Shown here piece by piece: positions 25,665 through 35,049 of a stretch of DNA of 64,000 bases. The notes beneath the pieces were generated by a model. It had not been told where the DNA came from. It did not search any database and was given only the letters and a program-made list of their open reading frames with translations. The DNA comes from Gallionella sp. Lineage in GTDB: Bacteria > Pseudomonadota > Gammaproteobacteria > Burkholderiales > Gallionellaceae. Positions within the stretch are counted from its first letter, which is position 1. Each line of letters opens with the position of its first letter. A program made the translations under genes and the position numbers. The stretch is from contig PLWV01000005.1 in NCBI GenBank assembly GCA_003153155.1, positions 121,465-185,464 on the forward strand. The letters run 5' to 3'.

Positions 25665-27119
25665 TTACTCCATCGGGCGAGAGCCGATTGCGAACAGGTT
25701 GATGTGCTCCGCCTCGTATCGGATCTCGTCGCAGGGGCGGCCGAACTTCGATGCCGTGAACAGCCTGTTCATGTCGGCCTCCGAGCGGTGGATCAGCTTC
25801 CAATCTAACACGTAATCCATCATCGCCTTGGTCGGGTTGTCAGGATGGAAATTGCCCAGGATGACACGTCCGCCTGGACGTAGCCGGTCAAAGACGAAGT
25901 TCAGCAGTTGGATCACGAATGAATCGTTGAAGTAATCTATGAGGCCAATGCTGTAGGCAAGATCCTGGGGCGGGATATCGAGTTTGGTGCGGCCGGTGGC
26001 CAGGTAGACGAGATTGGCAATCTCGAGCCGCATCTGCTTCTTCAGCTTCTTCCGATCACGGAGGTCACCGACGAATGCCAGCGCCTGAAGGTCGATGTCC
26101 AAGCAGGTAGCCTTCAGCTGGGCAGGGTCGCCGAGCGACTCGAACGTGTCGAACAGTTCGCGCGCCGGGCCGCATGCCATCGTGAGAACGTGCGCGGGCT
26201 CTCCCTTCTTCTCCGCGAGGGTCTTGGCGACCTCCTCGCGTAGCAGACCACGGCGGTTGCGCACCGCCTTGGCCGCATGCATGTCGAGGAAGCAGCGATC
26301 CAGGAGCGGGCCAAGACGCCCGCTGCCCTTGGCGATGTCGTTGTAGATCCACTCGATGCTGAGAAAATCGCCAGCGTATCCCCGCGGCTTACTGTACCAG
26401 CGCTCGCCGTTCTCGGTCAGGAGCAAGTACGGGAGCACCTCTCGCTGGACCCTTGCGCCAAGCTCCTGGCGGACGTCCTGGCCGTCGGGGCCTTGGTCTC
26501 CGAGCTCCTGATTCAGCCAAAAGCAAAATTTGTCGAACCGCTCCCGGAAATCCCTCGCGACCTCCGCGGGCACCTCGTCGTCGTTGCGAATGGCGGCCAA
26601 GTCAGCCTCGGCCAGCACGCGCTTGAACTCGTCGAGTGCGGCGTCGATGACGCTCCAGCGGCTGCCGACGGCGTGACTGACGGAGGCCTGTTCGCCCATA
26701 CGCTGGCTTAGTGCCGCCATCGTGCCGCGCAGGCGCTCGGATAGCAAGCGCGCTAGCGCTCGGTAGAGTCTCGCGGCGAACTGCGGGTCGGAGACGAGCT
26801 TACTCTCGAGCGTCGAACGGGAAATCGCAAGCAGCAGCGAATTCTCGATGGCCACCACCGTGGCCGAGGCCGGCTTGTTCTCGAGGAAGGACATCTCCCC
26901 GACCATCTGACCTGGTCCAAGCGTGCGCAGGAAGTCGTTGCCCAGCGCATCGACGCGAACACCGACTAGTCCCTCGAGAACGATGAACAGGGAGCTCGGG
27001 ACCTTGCCGGCCAGGGTCAGGAGGTAGTTGGAGATGACCTGAAGCTCAGTGCCGTTCGAGAGCAGCCATTCGATATCAGAACCTTCCAGATCTGCGAGTA
27101 CGTTCAGTATGCTGTTCAT
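25665..27119 (-). CDS. Cyclic-nucleotide-binding domain fused to a SAM methyltransferase-like domain
   Basis: 484 residues. The N-terminal about 130 residues form a cNMP-binding beta-roll with LGPGQMVGEMSFLENKPASA (the GE and following Ala typical of the phosphate-binding cassette). A helical linker follows. The C-terminal about 250 residues are a Rossmann methyltransferase with VLTMACGPARELFD (motif I) and GLIDYFNDSF and LRPGGRVILGNF. Similar architectures are annotated in connection with 3-hydroxypalmitate methyl ester signalling; whether that applies here is unproven. Codon usage is more GC-rich than neighbours, hinting at transfer. Confidence 0.7.
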   Translation of the reverse strand: MNSILNVLADLEGSDIEWLLSNGTELQVISNYLLTLAGKVPSSLFIVLEGLVGVRVDALGNDFLRTLGPGQMVGEMSFLENKPASATVVAIENSLLLAISRSTLESKLVSDPQFAARLYRALARLLSERLRGTMAALSQRMGEQASVSHAVGSRWSVIDAALDEFKRVLAEADLAAIRNDDEVPAEVARDFRERFDKFCFWLNQELGDQGPDGQDVRQELGARVQREVLPYLLLTENGERWYSKPRGYAGDFLSIEWIYNDIAKGSGRLGPLLDRCFLDMHAAKAVRNRRGLLREEVAKTLAEKKGEPAHVLTMACGPARELFDTFESLGDPAQLKATCLDIDLQALAFVGDLRDRKKLKKQMRLEIANLVYLATGRTKLDIPPQDLAYSIGLIDYFNDSFVIQLLNFVFDRLRPGGRVILGNFHPDNPTKAMMDYVLDWKLIHRSEADMNRLFTASKFGRPCDEIRYEAEHINLFAIGSRPME

Positions 27120-27195
27120 AAGCTAAACCCAGGGTTCGTGGGAAATATGATAGCAAAAGGGGCAAGGATGAGCTAGCCCGCTTTTTCCTGACAGT

Positions 27196-27596
27196 TCAAT
27201 TCAGCACCTCACCATTAGTCTCTTCAAACGCAACCGGGCTGACATACTCCAACGTTTGATGAATCCGCTGGCGATTATAGAGCAGCTCGATGTTGCTGAA
27301 GATCGCAGCTTTAGCGGCTTCACGGCTTGTGAAGCCTGCATGATGAATGAGTTCGTTCTTCAGATTAGAAAAGAAACTCTCAGCTACTGCGTTATCGTAA
27401 GCTGTACCTTTCGCCCCGTGCTGGGTAATATACCAGCACTTGCCATTCGATCACGATACCCATTGCTGCGATAGATGCCGCCCTGATCGGTGTGATGAAT
27501 AAATCCCGATATTAAAGGTTCAGCTTCATTATTCTTATCGTGCGGCCATGACACTTTGCCCAAAATCAATGTGCTCGGCCTCGTATTATTTACCAA
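27196..27596 (-). pseudogene. IS3-family transposase remnant (OrfB C-terminus, frameshifted)
   Basis: Minus-strand reading gives SGFIHHTDQGGIYRSNGYRD, then, in a shifted frame, AYDNAVAESFFSNLKNELIH and QRIHQTLEYVSPVAFEETNG with a stop at 27196-27198. This is the DDE integrase core end of an IS3 element. The N-terminal half is missing and there is a frame break near 27420. Confidence 0.85.
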
Positions 27597-27614
27597 AGAA
27601 GCCGAACCACTTAT

Positions 27615-27845
27615 CTACTTGACCAACTTCTTGCTGCGCAGCGCCTCAATGATTTCCGGAATCACGCCCGGATCATCGATGGTCGAAGGCACCCTATATT
27701 CCTTGCCGTTGACGATATGGGCCGGAATTTTGCACAGCGTCTTGCCGGAGCGGGTCTTGGGTAGTCTGGCCAGGATCATCGTGTCCTTGTAACAGGTGAT
27801 CGCACCGATGGTGTCGCACGCGATGACCGCGCATTCCGCCACCGT
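27615..27845 (-). pseudogene. prpE: Propionyl-CoA synthetase (prpE) 3' fragment, copy A
   Basis: Encodes only the last about 75 residues of an acyl-CoA synthetase: DTIGAITCYKDTMILARLPK, then TRSGKTL with the catalytic Lys region, ending EALRSKKLVK. Related fragments are at 34468-34857 and 41117-41495. It is flanked by two IS3 fragments. Confidence 0.75.
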
Positions 27846-27852
27846 GTCTGAC

Positions 27853-28008
27853 TTGCTGATAGAATTGACGAAACATTTTGTGTTTTACAACACGGAAAGA
27901 AAGCGCCAATCGCTGGGCTACGACACACCGGATGAGGTAGCGATCGGGGGCGGAGCAGGGATTGTGGACATATACAGTGAAACAGAAAATTCACCGCTTA
28001 ACTACTGA
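27853..28008 (+). pseudogene. IS3-type transposase C-terminal fragment
   Basis: LLIELTKHFVFYNTERKRQS and LGYDTPDEVAIGGGA to TAA-like stop at 28006-28008: the RxHQSLGYxTP end of an IS3/IS150-type transposase. Nothing upstream belongs to it. It points towards the kinase gene and differs from the remnant at 27196. Confidence 0.75.
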
Positions 28009-28047
28009 TAGAGCCACTAGTCATTTTAAACTCGACGCATCATTGTC

Positions 28048-28076
28048 TTGACTGAGAGTGCCACTGTGGATATAGA
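28048..28076 (+). promoter_or_regulatory. Putative sigma-70 promoter for the kinase/regulator operon
   Basis: TTGACT (28048-28053), 17 bp, TATAGA (28071-28076). A TTTAGTCACTAAA dyad (about 28095-28107) lies just downstream of the expected start and might be an operator. Confidence 0.5.
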
Positions 28077-28161
28077 TGACGATTGGAAAAAAATTTAGTC
28101 ACTAAATCTTTATTCTATGTAGACCTAATTTATCTCTCTAAACAATTGGTTCAGGACACGC

Positions 28162-29475
28162 ATGGTCAAACATCATCTGAAGGATTTTTTCAGTTCCCCT
28201 CGGTGGGCGATGAGCTTAATCGCCTTATTGATACTGACGGCAGAGTTTCTGATCATGGTGTTGATAGAGGTTGTTTTAAAGCCGACTTTTGGCCCGAATA
28301 TTTCGGTAGTCTTATGGGAATTTCTGGATCCTCTTTTGCTGATTATTATCGTCACTCCCTGCATTTATGTTTTGGCTGTGCGACCGTTGGAAAGGCAACA
28401 GGTAATACTCCAGCAACAATTTAACGAATTGAGTATCACCGCTGTCACTTTCGATTCCCGGGAAGGAGTAATAGTGACCGATGCAAACAACAAAATTCTC
28501 AGGGTCAATCATTCATTCACGGAAATAACCGGGTATACCAACGAAGATGCAATCGGGAAAACGCCCGGGATACTCCACTCGGGCCGACATGGCAAGGAGT
28601 TCTACCACAACATGTGGAAAATCCTGGAGCGGGACAAATTCTGGTGCGGTGAAGTCTGGAACCGCAGCAAGAACGGTGCGATATATCCGGAGTGGCTGAC
28701 CATCACTGCTGTTCTCGGAACCGAGGGGGAAGTTACCAACTATGTCGGTATCTTCTCCGATATTTCCGACCGCAAAGCCGGCGAGGAGCAATTGCGCAAA
28801 CTCACCGCGCATATCCAGACCGCGCGCGAGGAGGAAAAAACCAGGATTGCGCGCGAGATCCACGACGATCTGGGCGGTACGCTGACCGCACTTAAAATGG
28901 ATGCTTACCTGCTGGCGGACAAGCTGACCGGTTACGGGCAATCAGCACCGTTACTCGAACATGTCGAGTCCATGACGCAACTGATCGATAACGCGGTGGG
29001 CGTCACACGACGCGTCATAAGCGACCTGCATCCGACCATAATCGACGATCTCGGCCTGGTGGCGGCACTTAAATGGCAGTGCGGGCAATTCTACAAACGC
29101 ACCGGCATAGCATGCGAGGTCACCGGCGTGGAGGACAACGACGAGGAGGGGAAGCTGGATAAGACGTCGGCGATCAATCTTTTCCGCATCTTTCAGGAAG
29201 CTCTAACCAATGCGTCGCAACATTCCGGCGCAACCAGAGTGAGTGCCGAATTTCACCAGAGCGATGACGAGATCATCCTCTCGATCAGCGACAACGGCCG
29301 CGGCTTGCCTGAGAAGCACGTCATCGCGCAGACCTCCTACGGCATGCGCGGCATGCGCGAACGCGTCGCGCAATTGGATGGTCAGATCATATTCGACACC
29401 CCACACGGAGGCGGTCTGCGCGTGACGGTGATATTGCCATCCGCTGCCGGGCATAACAAGGAAGGAAAAATATGA
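28162..29475 (+). CDS. PAS-domain sensor histidine kinase (NarX/HisKA_3 type)
   Basis: 437 residues: two N-terminal membrane segments (about 15-37 and 52-72), a PAS domain (about 98-210, DANNKILRVNHSFTEITGYT), then a HisKA_3 dimerisation domain with H in ARE IHDDLGGTLTALKMD, and a HATPase with DNGRGLPEK and YGMRGMRERV. It should phosphorylate the regulator encoded next, whose start overlaps its stop (ATGA). It lies upstream of the cytochrome module, so redox sensing is plausible. Confidence 0.9.
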   Translation: MVKHHLKDFFSSPRWAMSLIALLILTAEFLIMVLIEVVLKPTFGPNISVVLWEFLDPLLLIIIVTPCIYVLAVRPLERQQVILQQQFNELSITAVTFDSREGVIVTDANNKILRVNHSFTEITGYTNEDAIGKTPGILHSGRHGKEFYHNMWKILERDKFWCGEVWNRSKNGAIYPEWLTITAVLGTEGEVTNYVGIFSDISDRKAGEEQLRKLTAHIQTAREEEKTRIAREIHDDLGGTLTALKMDAYLLADKLTGYGQSAPLLEHVESMTQLIDNAVGVTRRVISDLHPTIIDDLGLVAALKWQCGQFYKRTGIACEVTGVEDNDEEGKLDKTSAINLFRIFQEALTNASQHSGATRVSAEFHQSDDEIILSISDNGRGLPEKHVIAQTSYGMRGMRERVAQLDGQIIFDTPHGGGLRVTVILPSAAGHNKEGKI

Positions 29476-30104
29476 TTCGCATCCTGATTGCCGACGACCA
29501 TGCCATCGTCCGTCACGGGCTTAAACAGATCGTTGAGAAAAGCGGCGAAATGCGCGTGGTGGCTGAGGCCGAAAGTGGCATCGATGCACTGCGCAAGATA
29601 CGTGAAATCGAATGCGATGTGGTTCTGCTCGACATTTCCATGCCGGACATGAGCGGTATTGATGTCCTCAAGCAGATCCATGCAGAAAAACCGCAATTGC
29701 CAATACTGATACTCAGTATCTACTCGGAAGATCAATACGCCATGCGTCTCATCAAGGCCGGTGCCGCTGGCTACATGACCAAAGAGACTGCGCCTTCGGA
29801 AGTGGTCAAGGCGTTACTCCGCGTGGCGGGCGGCAAGAAATACATCACTCCGGCGGTGGCCGAGATCCTCGCCAACGATCTCGGCACGGCGGAGGAAAAA
29901 CTTCCGCACCAGATCCTGTCAGACCGTGAATACCAGATATTCCTGCTGCTCGCATCGGCTAAAACCGTTTCGGAGATTGCAAACACTTTGGCCTTGAGCG
30001 TGAAAACCGTCAGTACCTACCGCACTCGCGTTCTGGAAAAAATGAACCTGAGTAACAACGCCGAACTGATGCGCTACGCCGTCGATCACCAACTCGCACA
30101 ATAG
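29472..30104 (+). CDS. NarL/LuxR-family response regulator
   Basis: 210 residues: receiver (IRILIADDHAIVRHGLKQIV; phospho-acceptor Asp in VVLLDISMPDMSG) and LuxR-type HTH (LSDREYQIFLLLASAKTVSE, ALSVKTVSTYRTRVLEKMN). ATG overlaps the kinase stop by 4 bp, so the two are translationally coupled. It may control the cytochrome genes downstream. Confidence 0.93.
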   Translation: MIRILIADDHAIVRHGLKQIVEKSGEMRVVAEAESGIDALRKIREIECDVVLLDISMPDMSGIDVLKQIHAEKPQLPILILSIYSEDQYAMRLIKAGAAGYMTKETAPSEVVKALLRVAGGKKYITPAVAEILANDLGTAEEKLPHQILSDREYQIFLLLASAKTVSEIANTLALSVKTVSTYRTRVLEKMNLSNNAELMRYAVDHQLAQ

Positions 30105-30325
30105 GTGCCTCCCCCATCCTGTGACCGGGGCTGAGCAGATGTCTGCCCGGCCTTCAGTCCAATCTACCTGATGCGTTCTGCTGCCAGGCCATGTCAGACA
30201 GACACTGACAGCAACTTCTCCTCGCCTCCTACAAAATTATAAGACAAACATCGCTACCGCCTCCAGGAGTGAGGAAACATAATCCGCACATCGATTTTGC
30301 AAACTGATAAGCGTAATAAGACGAA

Positions 30326-30727
30326 ATGATGAAAGTGTTTATTGTGGAAGATTCAGAAGCGATGCGCGAAAGCTTGCGATCCATGATGTCTGAATTTCAC
30401 GATGTCAAGATAGTCGGTTATGCGGCGGACGAAGCAGGTGCGATCGAACATATTAATGTGATGCTGCCCGATGTCGTGATCCTCGATCTCAACCTTCTAT
30501 CCGGTTCGGGTGTTGCCGTGCTGAAGAATATCAAAAAACACCATCCCGAAATAAAAGTCATGGTGTTGACCAACTGCAACGGCGAGCTTTACGTGGACGC
30601 TTGCAAGCGCGCCAATGCAGACTATTTCTTCGACAAATCCTTCCAGTTCATGCAGGTTCGCGAAGTGTTTTTGGATTGGAGTCACACCAGCCAATCTGAT
30701 AAAAATTTTGGAGTCAATCATGCCTAA
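30326..30727 (+). CDS. Single-domain response regulator
   Basis: 133 residues of receiver only: MKVFIVEDSEAMRESLRSMM, Asp in VVILDLNLLSGSG, Thr/Lys region VLTNCNGELYVD. No output domain. There are two candidate starts (30326, 30329). It overlaps the start of the cytochrome gene by 8 bp, which couples signalling and electron-transfer genes in one operon. Confidence 0.88.
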   Translation: MMKVFIVEDSEAMRESLRSMMSEFHDVKIVGYAADEAGAIEHINVMLPDVVILDLNLLSGSGVAVLKNIKKHHPEIKVMVLTNCNGELYVDACKRANADYFFDKSFQFMQVREVFLDWSHTSQSDKNFGVNHA

Positions 30728-31847
30728 GCACATAGTTCGATTGTTGGGTTTGGTTACAGTAATTGCAATCGTTGCATTCTCAGCCAAATACTTTCTGATA
30801 CCGGATTCGTTCTATCAGTACGGGCATTACCGGGGTAATGCAGTGGCGGAGATTGCTTCCAAAGTTCCCAAGCTTCAGGGGTCGGCTTCATGCGAGTCAT
30901 GCCACAAGGCAGTGTACGCAGAATGGACAGCCGGCATCCACCGGAAAGCAACCAGAAACAACGCAATTCAGGGTGTTGTCTATAAAAGTGGTCCGGGTTG
31001 TGAAGTCTGTCACACAGGTCCGGCAGGCAATCACCCGTCCAAGGAAGCTATGCCGCTTTCTATCGAGGATAGGGTGACCACGATCACTCATTCTGAACAT
31101 AAAGTTCATCCGGCGAATGTGCCAGCCAGGAAGCTGTTGCTGAGTCCGGAGGATATGAGGAGTGTATGCCTCAACTGCCACGAAAAACTGGAGGCACGCC
31201 CTATATTTCAGCGTCAGATCGAGGTTGCCAGTCATAGCGGCGAGGAGTTCTGCACCAAATGCCACAACCCGCATTCACCCAGGATCATTTATGCCAGCCT
31301 GCCCCAGGTCAGGCGCGGCGATCCACAGGCTGGTAAAGCCGTTGCCGCTGTATGCAGTGGCTGTCATGGCGTGGCGGGTATGAGCACCAGTCCGACATTC
31401 CCAAACCTGGCTGGACAACATGCCGACTTTTTGGTTGATGCGCTCAAGGCATTCAAATCAGGAGTACGCAAAAACGACATGATGAGTCCGATGGCGGCCG
31501 GACTGAACGAAGCTGATATACGGAATGTGGCTGCCTATTTTTCCAGATTCAGTTGCGGTGTGACTGGTGGCGACAAGGCCAAAGCCCTGCTGGGCAAAGT
31601 CAAAGCGGCAAATTGCGCGGCATGCCACAGCGCAGGCGGGCTATACGGTAGCGGTGCGCCCGGGGTCAGCGGCATCCCGACATGGCCGAATCTGGCCGGT
31701 CAAAATGCCGAATATCTGTCCAACACGCTCAAGTCATTCCAGGATGGCAGTCGTAACCACCCGGTCATGACGAGTATCGCGAAGAATCTGAGCGATGCCG
31801 ATATCGACAACTTGTCGGCTTACTACGCCAGCATGAAATGCAAATAA
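30720..31847 (+). CDS. Hexaheme c-type cytochrome
   Basis: 375 residues from ATG 30720 (GGAG about 7 nt upstream). A single N-terminal hydrophobic segment (LLGLVTVIAIVAFSAKYFL) serves as signal or anchor. Six CxxCH motifs: CESCH, CEVCH, CLNCH, CTKCH (an NrfB/multiheme-like N-terminal part), then CSGCH and CAACH in two cytochrome c4/c553-like domains with FPNLAGQHADFLVDALKAF and WPNLAGQNAEYLSNTLKSF. It should carry electrons in the periplasm between the quinone-linked complex encoded next and soluble acceptors or donors. Confidence 0.9.
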   Translation: MPKHIVRLLGLVTVIAIVAFSAKYFLIPDSFYQYGHYRGNAVAEIASKVPKLQGSASCESCHKAVYAEWTAGIHRKATRNNAIQGVVYKSGPGCEVCHTGPAGNHPSKEAMPLSIEDRVTTITHSEHKVHPANVPARKLLLSPEDMRSVCLNCHEKLEARPIFQRQIEVASHSGEEFCTKCHNPHSPRIIYASLPQVRRGDPQAGKAVAAVCSGCHGVAGMSTSPTFPNLAGQHADFLVDALKAFKSGVRKNDMMSPMAAGLNEADIRNVAAYFSRFSCGVTGGDKAKALLGKVKAANCAACHSAGGLYGSGAPGVSGIPTWPNLAGQNAEYLSNTLKSFQDGSRNHPVMTSIAKNLSDADIDNLSAYYASMKCK

Positions 31848-31887
31848 TCAAGTTACCCAAATAATCAACTTAGCTGGCGAGGAAAAA

Positions 31888-32778
31888 ATGACTACTCAGG
31901 ATAAAAAATTTGAAGAGCAAGAGGTTGCCTTGTCGCGCCGGGATTTCTTGGGATTGCTGGGAAAGGGTGCGGTTTGCGCAGGAGCACTGGTTGGTGCGGG
32001 CAGCGCGGTAGCCTTATCGGAAACGCAGGGCTCGAAGCACGCGTTTCAACAAAATGACGAGCAATACGCCGAGGCGGTCAATGATCCGCCCAAGATACCC
32101 GATTACAACTGGAACGACCATCAGTGGGCGATGGGTGTTGATACTACCCGCTGCATCGGCTGTTTGCGCTGCATGGAAGCATGCAAGATGGAGAACAGCG
32201 TGCAGATGGATGCAAATCACTATCGTACCTGGGTTGAGCGCTACGTCTATCTGGAAGGGTCAAATACCGCAATCGTCGATACCCAAACCGACCCGAAAAA
32301 TATCGAGAATACCGGGTCGGAAACCAAATTCCGTTTTGACAACCGCTACAGGAATGCCAAGGTGGACAAGGCGTTTTTTGTGGCCAAGCTGTGCAATCAA
32401 TGCGAGCATCCTTCGTGTGTCCAGGTGTGCCCGACCGGAGCCACCTTCAAGTCCAAGGATGGTCCGGTGTTGATCGATACGACTTATTGTATCGGCTGCC
32501 AGTATTGCGTACAGGCATGCCCTTATGGTGCGCGCAGTTTCAATCAGTCGCGGGGAACCGCCGAGAAATGCAATTGGTGCTATCACCGTATCACCAAGGG
32601 ACTTAATCCGGTATGCGTAGAGGTATGCCCGACCGGTTCGCGCATTTTCGGCGATCGCAATGACCCGGAAAGCCCAATCAGTTTATTTATCCGCAATAAC
32701 CACGTGCAAGTGCTGAAGCCGGAAATGGGCAACGCACCCAACGTGTTTTATATAGGTTTAGATAAGGAGGTGGTGTGA
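31888..32778 (+). CDS. Tat-exported 4x[4Fe-4S] ferredoxin subunit (PsrB/NrfC-like)
   Basis: 296 residues. The twin-arginine signal SRRDFLGLLGKGAVCAGALV predicts export. Four cluster motifs follow: CIGCLRCMEAC, CNQCEHPSCVQVCP, CIGCQYCVQACP and CNWCYHRITKGLNPVCVEVC. In complex-iron-sulfur-molybdoenzymes this subunit links catalysis to the membrane subunit. The insertion between clusters one and two is long. The catalytic A subunit is not encoded nearby. Confidence 0.93.
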   Translation: MTTQDKKFEEQEVALSRRDFLGLLGKGAVCAGALVGAGSAVALSETQGSKHAFQQNDEQYAEAVNDPPKIPDYNWNDHQWAMGVDTTRCIGCLRCMEACKMENSVQMDANHYRTWVERYVYLEGSNTAIVDTQTDPKNIENTGSETKFRFDNRYRNAKVDKAFFVAKLCNQCEHPSCVQVCPTGATFKSKDGPVLIDTTYCIGCQYCVQACPYGARSFNQSRGTAEKCNWCYHRITKGLNPVCVEVCPTGSRIFGDRNDPESPISLFIRNNHVQVLKPEMGNAPNVFYIGLDKEVV

Positions 32779-34013
32779 TGGAACACGTATTCGACCACGT
32801 TACCCCGTATATCGGTTACGTTTATCCAAACGAGACCGATTTTCCATGGAGTCAACTCATCGTAATTTACCCCTACATCACCGGGTTGGTGGCAGGTGCG
32901 TTTGTGATCTCCAGTCTGCATCATGTGTTTAACATAAAGAGTTTCGCTCCTATATCCAGGTTTGCCTTGCTGACTGCGTTGTGTTTTATGTTCTTCGCAC
33001 CGTCACCATTGTTATTCCACCTCGGGCAGCCAACCCGTGCGTTCAATGCAGTCATAACACCGCATTGGACCTCTGCGATGGCGGCGTTCGGTTATGTTGC
33101 AGGGTTTTACCTGTGCCTGTTGCTCTTGGAAGTCTGGTTTGCGTTCCGCGCCGATATCGTCGCGATGTCCAAGGTCAGATCCGGCATCATGGGGAAAGTA
33201 TATGGCTTGCTCACCCTGGGGTCGGACGATGTCTCAGCGCGCGCATTGGCTATCGACCATAAAATTGCGCGCATATTGTCCATGATCGGCATACCTGCCG
33301 CTTGCGGTCTGCACGGCTACGTCGGATTCGTGTTTGGATCGCTGAAGACGCGCGAATGGTGGTCGTCTGATCTGATGCCTGTCATATTCCTATTGTCTGC
33401 CGTGGGTTCGGGTGTCGGGCTGATAATCGTGCTGTATGTGATCGTGTCCAAGTTCCGCAAGACACCGATACTCGACGATACCATGCGCGGCTTGTTGTAT
33501 GTAATGTTTACCGGCGTTGCCATCGTGATGGTGATCGAAGGCCTGGAAATGCTGGAAATGGTTTACAAGGCACGCGAGGGTATCGACACCGTGAGGGCGT
33601 TGATCGCCGGGCCGATCTGGGCTGGCATGTACATTCAATGGGGAATGTCTACGTTCGCTCTGCTGGTAACTTCGGCATTGTTGGTGTTCAACACACATGG
33701 GAAGCGTTTGGTTACCTGGCTGTTCCTGAGTGGATTAGCCATGATGATAGGCGTGTTGGCGATGCGCTGGAACGTGGTGATAGGCGGGCAGGAATTGTCC
33801 AAGACCATGAAAGGGCTGCTGACCTTCTATCCCGAGATGTTCGGTCGCGAGAGTTTGTTCACTGTGCTGATCATTTCAATTTGCCCCTATGTCACGCTGT
33901 GGCTGGTAACCAAGCTGTTGCCGCCTTGGGATGAAAAGATCAAGCTGTTACCGCCCTGGGATGAAAAGATTGAGCCAGAACATAAAGTGTTTGATGTTCA
34001 CAAATTAGCGTAG
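32778..34013 (+). CDS. NrfD/PsrC-type quinone-interacting membrane subunit
   Basis: 411 residues from ATG 32778; AAGGAGG lies 7 nt upstream and TGATG overlaps the previous stop. About nine membrane segments. The family oxidises or reduces quinols and exchanges electrons with the ferredoxin subunit. The C-terminus contains a 30-bp tandem duplication (33911-33970), giving KLLPPWDEKI twice. The gene order cytochrome-FeS-NrfD resembles Nrf/Qrc/ACIII-type modules. Confidence 0.92.
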   Translation: MEHVFDHVTPYIGYVYPNETDFPWSQLIVIYPYITGLVAGAFVISSLHHVFNIKSFAPISRFALLTALCFMFFAPSPLLFHLGQPTRAFNAVITPHWTSAMAAFGYVAGFYLCLLLLEVWFAFRADIVAMSKVRSGIMGKVYGLLTLGSDDVSARALAIDHKIARILSMIGIPAACGLHGYVGFVFGSLKTREWWSSDLMPVIFLLSAVGSGVGLIIVLYVIVSKFRKTPILDDTMRGLLYVMFTGVAIVMVIEGLEMLEMVYKAREGIDTVRALIAGPIWAGMYIQWGMSTFALLVTSALLVFNTHGKRLVTWLFLSGLAMMIGVLAMRWNVVIGGQELSKTMKGLLTFYPEMFGRESLFTVLIISICPYVTLWLVTKLLPPWDEKIKLLPPWDEKIEPEHKVFDVHKLA

Positions 34014-34081
34014 GGCAACCCTGAAAATAAATCACAGGTCATTAGTATCATTATTTTTCAACAACCAAAAAGGAGCAAAAA

Positions 34082-34402
34082 ATGAAATCTGTTATTCCTA
34101 GCATTCTTGCAACAGTAAGCCTGATTATTGCGGGTAATTCACTGGCAGCAGATATGCCTGCAGCCGGCAAAGTAAAGTGCGGCTCATGCCACGCCATCGC
34201 CAAAAAAGTCATTGGCCCGTCATATATGGATATTTCCGCGAAATACAAGAATGATAAAGACGCAGCCAGTAAAATTGCTGCCAGCGTCACCAATGGTGGT
34301 GCGTTTGGCTGGAAGATGGGCAAGATGCCGCCAAAAGGTTTGGGTGCGGATGACGCTGAAATCAAGTCTATGTCGGAATATATTGCGGGCTTGGCAAAAT
34401 AG
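34082..34402 (+). CDS. Monoheme cytochrome c (c551/c5-like)
   Basis: 106 residues: signal peptide (MKSVIPSILATVSLIIAGNS, cleavage near LAA), heme motif CGSCH, and axial Met in KMGKMPPKGLG. About 84 mature residues fits a small class I cytochrome c551. It is a likely periplasmic electron shuttle for the complex upstream. An inverted hairpin (34434-34457) follows. Confidence 0.92.
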   Translation: MKSVIPSILATVSLIIAGNSLAADMPAAGKVKCGSCHAIAKKVIGPSYMDISAKYKNDKDAASKIAASVTNGGAFGWKMGKMPPKGLGADDAEIKSMSEYIAGLAK

Positions 34403-34433
34403 GATTTCTTCTTTATTCATGGTTGAGATGTGC

Positions 34434-34457
34434 CGGGTAACCCAACGCGGTTACCCG
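34434..34457. repeat. Hairpin after the cytochrome gene
   Basis: CGGGTAACC (34434-34442) and GGTTACCCG (34449-34457), 6-nt loop, GGGTAAC palindrome type. It lies between the cytochrome gene and the convergent prpE fragment; no T-run, so termination is possible but unproven. Confidence 0.6.
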
Positions 34458-34467
34458 CGCCCTCTGG

Positions 34468-34857
34468 CTACTTGACCATCTTCTTGCTGTGCAGCAGCTC
34501 GATGATTTCCGGTATCACGCCCGGACCATCGATGGTCGAAGGCACCCTATATTCCTTACCGTTGACGATACGGGCCAGGTATTCCTTACCGTTGACGATA
34601 CGGGCCAGGGTCTTGCGCAGCGTCTTGCCGGAACGGGCCTTGGGCAATCTGACCAGGATCACCGTGTCCTTGTAACAGGTGATCGCACCGATGGTGTCGC
34701 GTATGCGGTTGATCAACTGCTGTTGCAGGTCTGCCTCGGTGATGGTCATCCCGGACTTGAGCACCACCAGCCCCATCGGCACTTGTCCCTTGAGATCGTC
34801 AGCGGCGCCACTCAATGATTCATTATGAAGCGCCGTTGGCTTTCGAAGCATCAACAA
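34468..34857 (-). pseudogene. prpE: prpE 3' fragment, copy B
   Basis: 129 codons open on the minus strand: the C-terminal domain of an AMP-forming acyl-CoA synthetase (DDLKGQVPMGLVVLKSGMTI, VRLPKARSGKTLRKTLARIV), ending SKKMVK. A 27-bp tandem duplication repeats RIVNGKEYLA. The first about 15 residues are unrelated, so the frame is a truncated gene fused to foreign sequence. The same fragment is at 27615 and 41117. Confidence 0.75.
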
Positions 34858-35049
34858 AACGCCTAATTGAGGTGTCCACCGTTCGTGGGTATGATCAGAA
34901 ATAGATATTGGTGTTGAACCGGAATGTGTCTAGCCAGTCTAAAATATCAGTTGGCACCTTTTCAAGGTGGTTTTCCAGGAAGTCAGTAGATTTCGACTGG
35001 TGTCATGTGACAGACGATTTGATCAGTGCTCAAAATTGAGGAGAACAAA

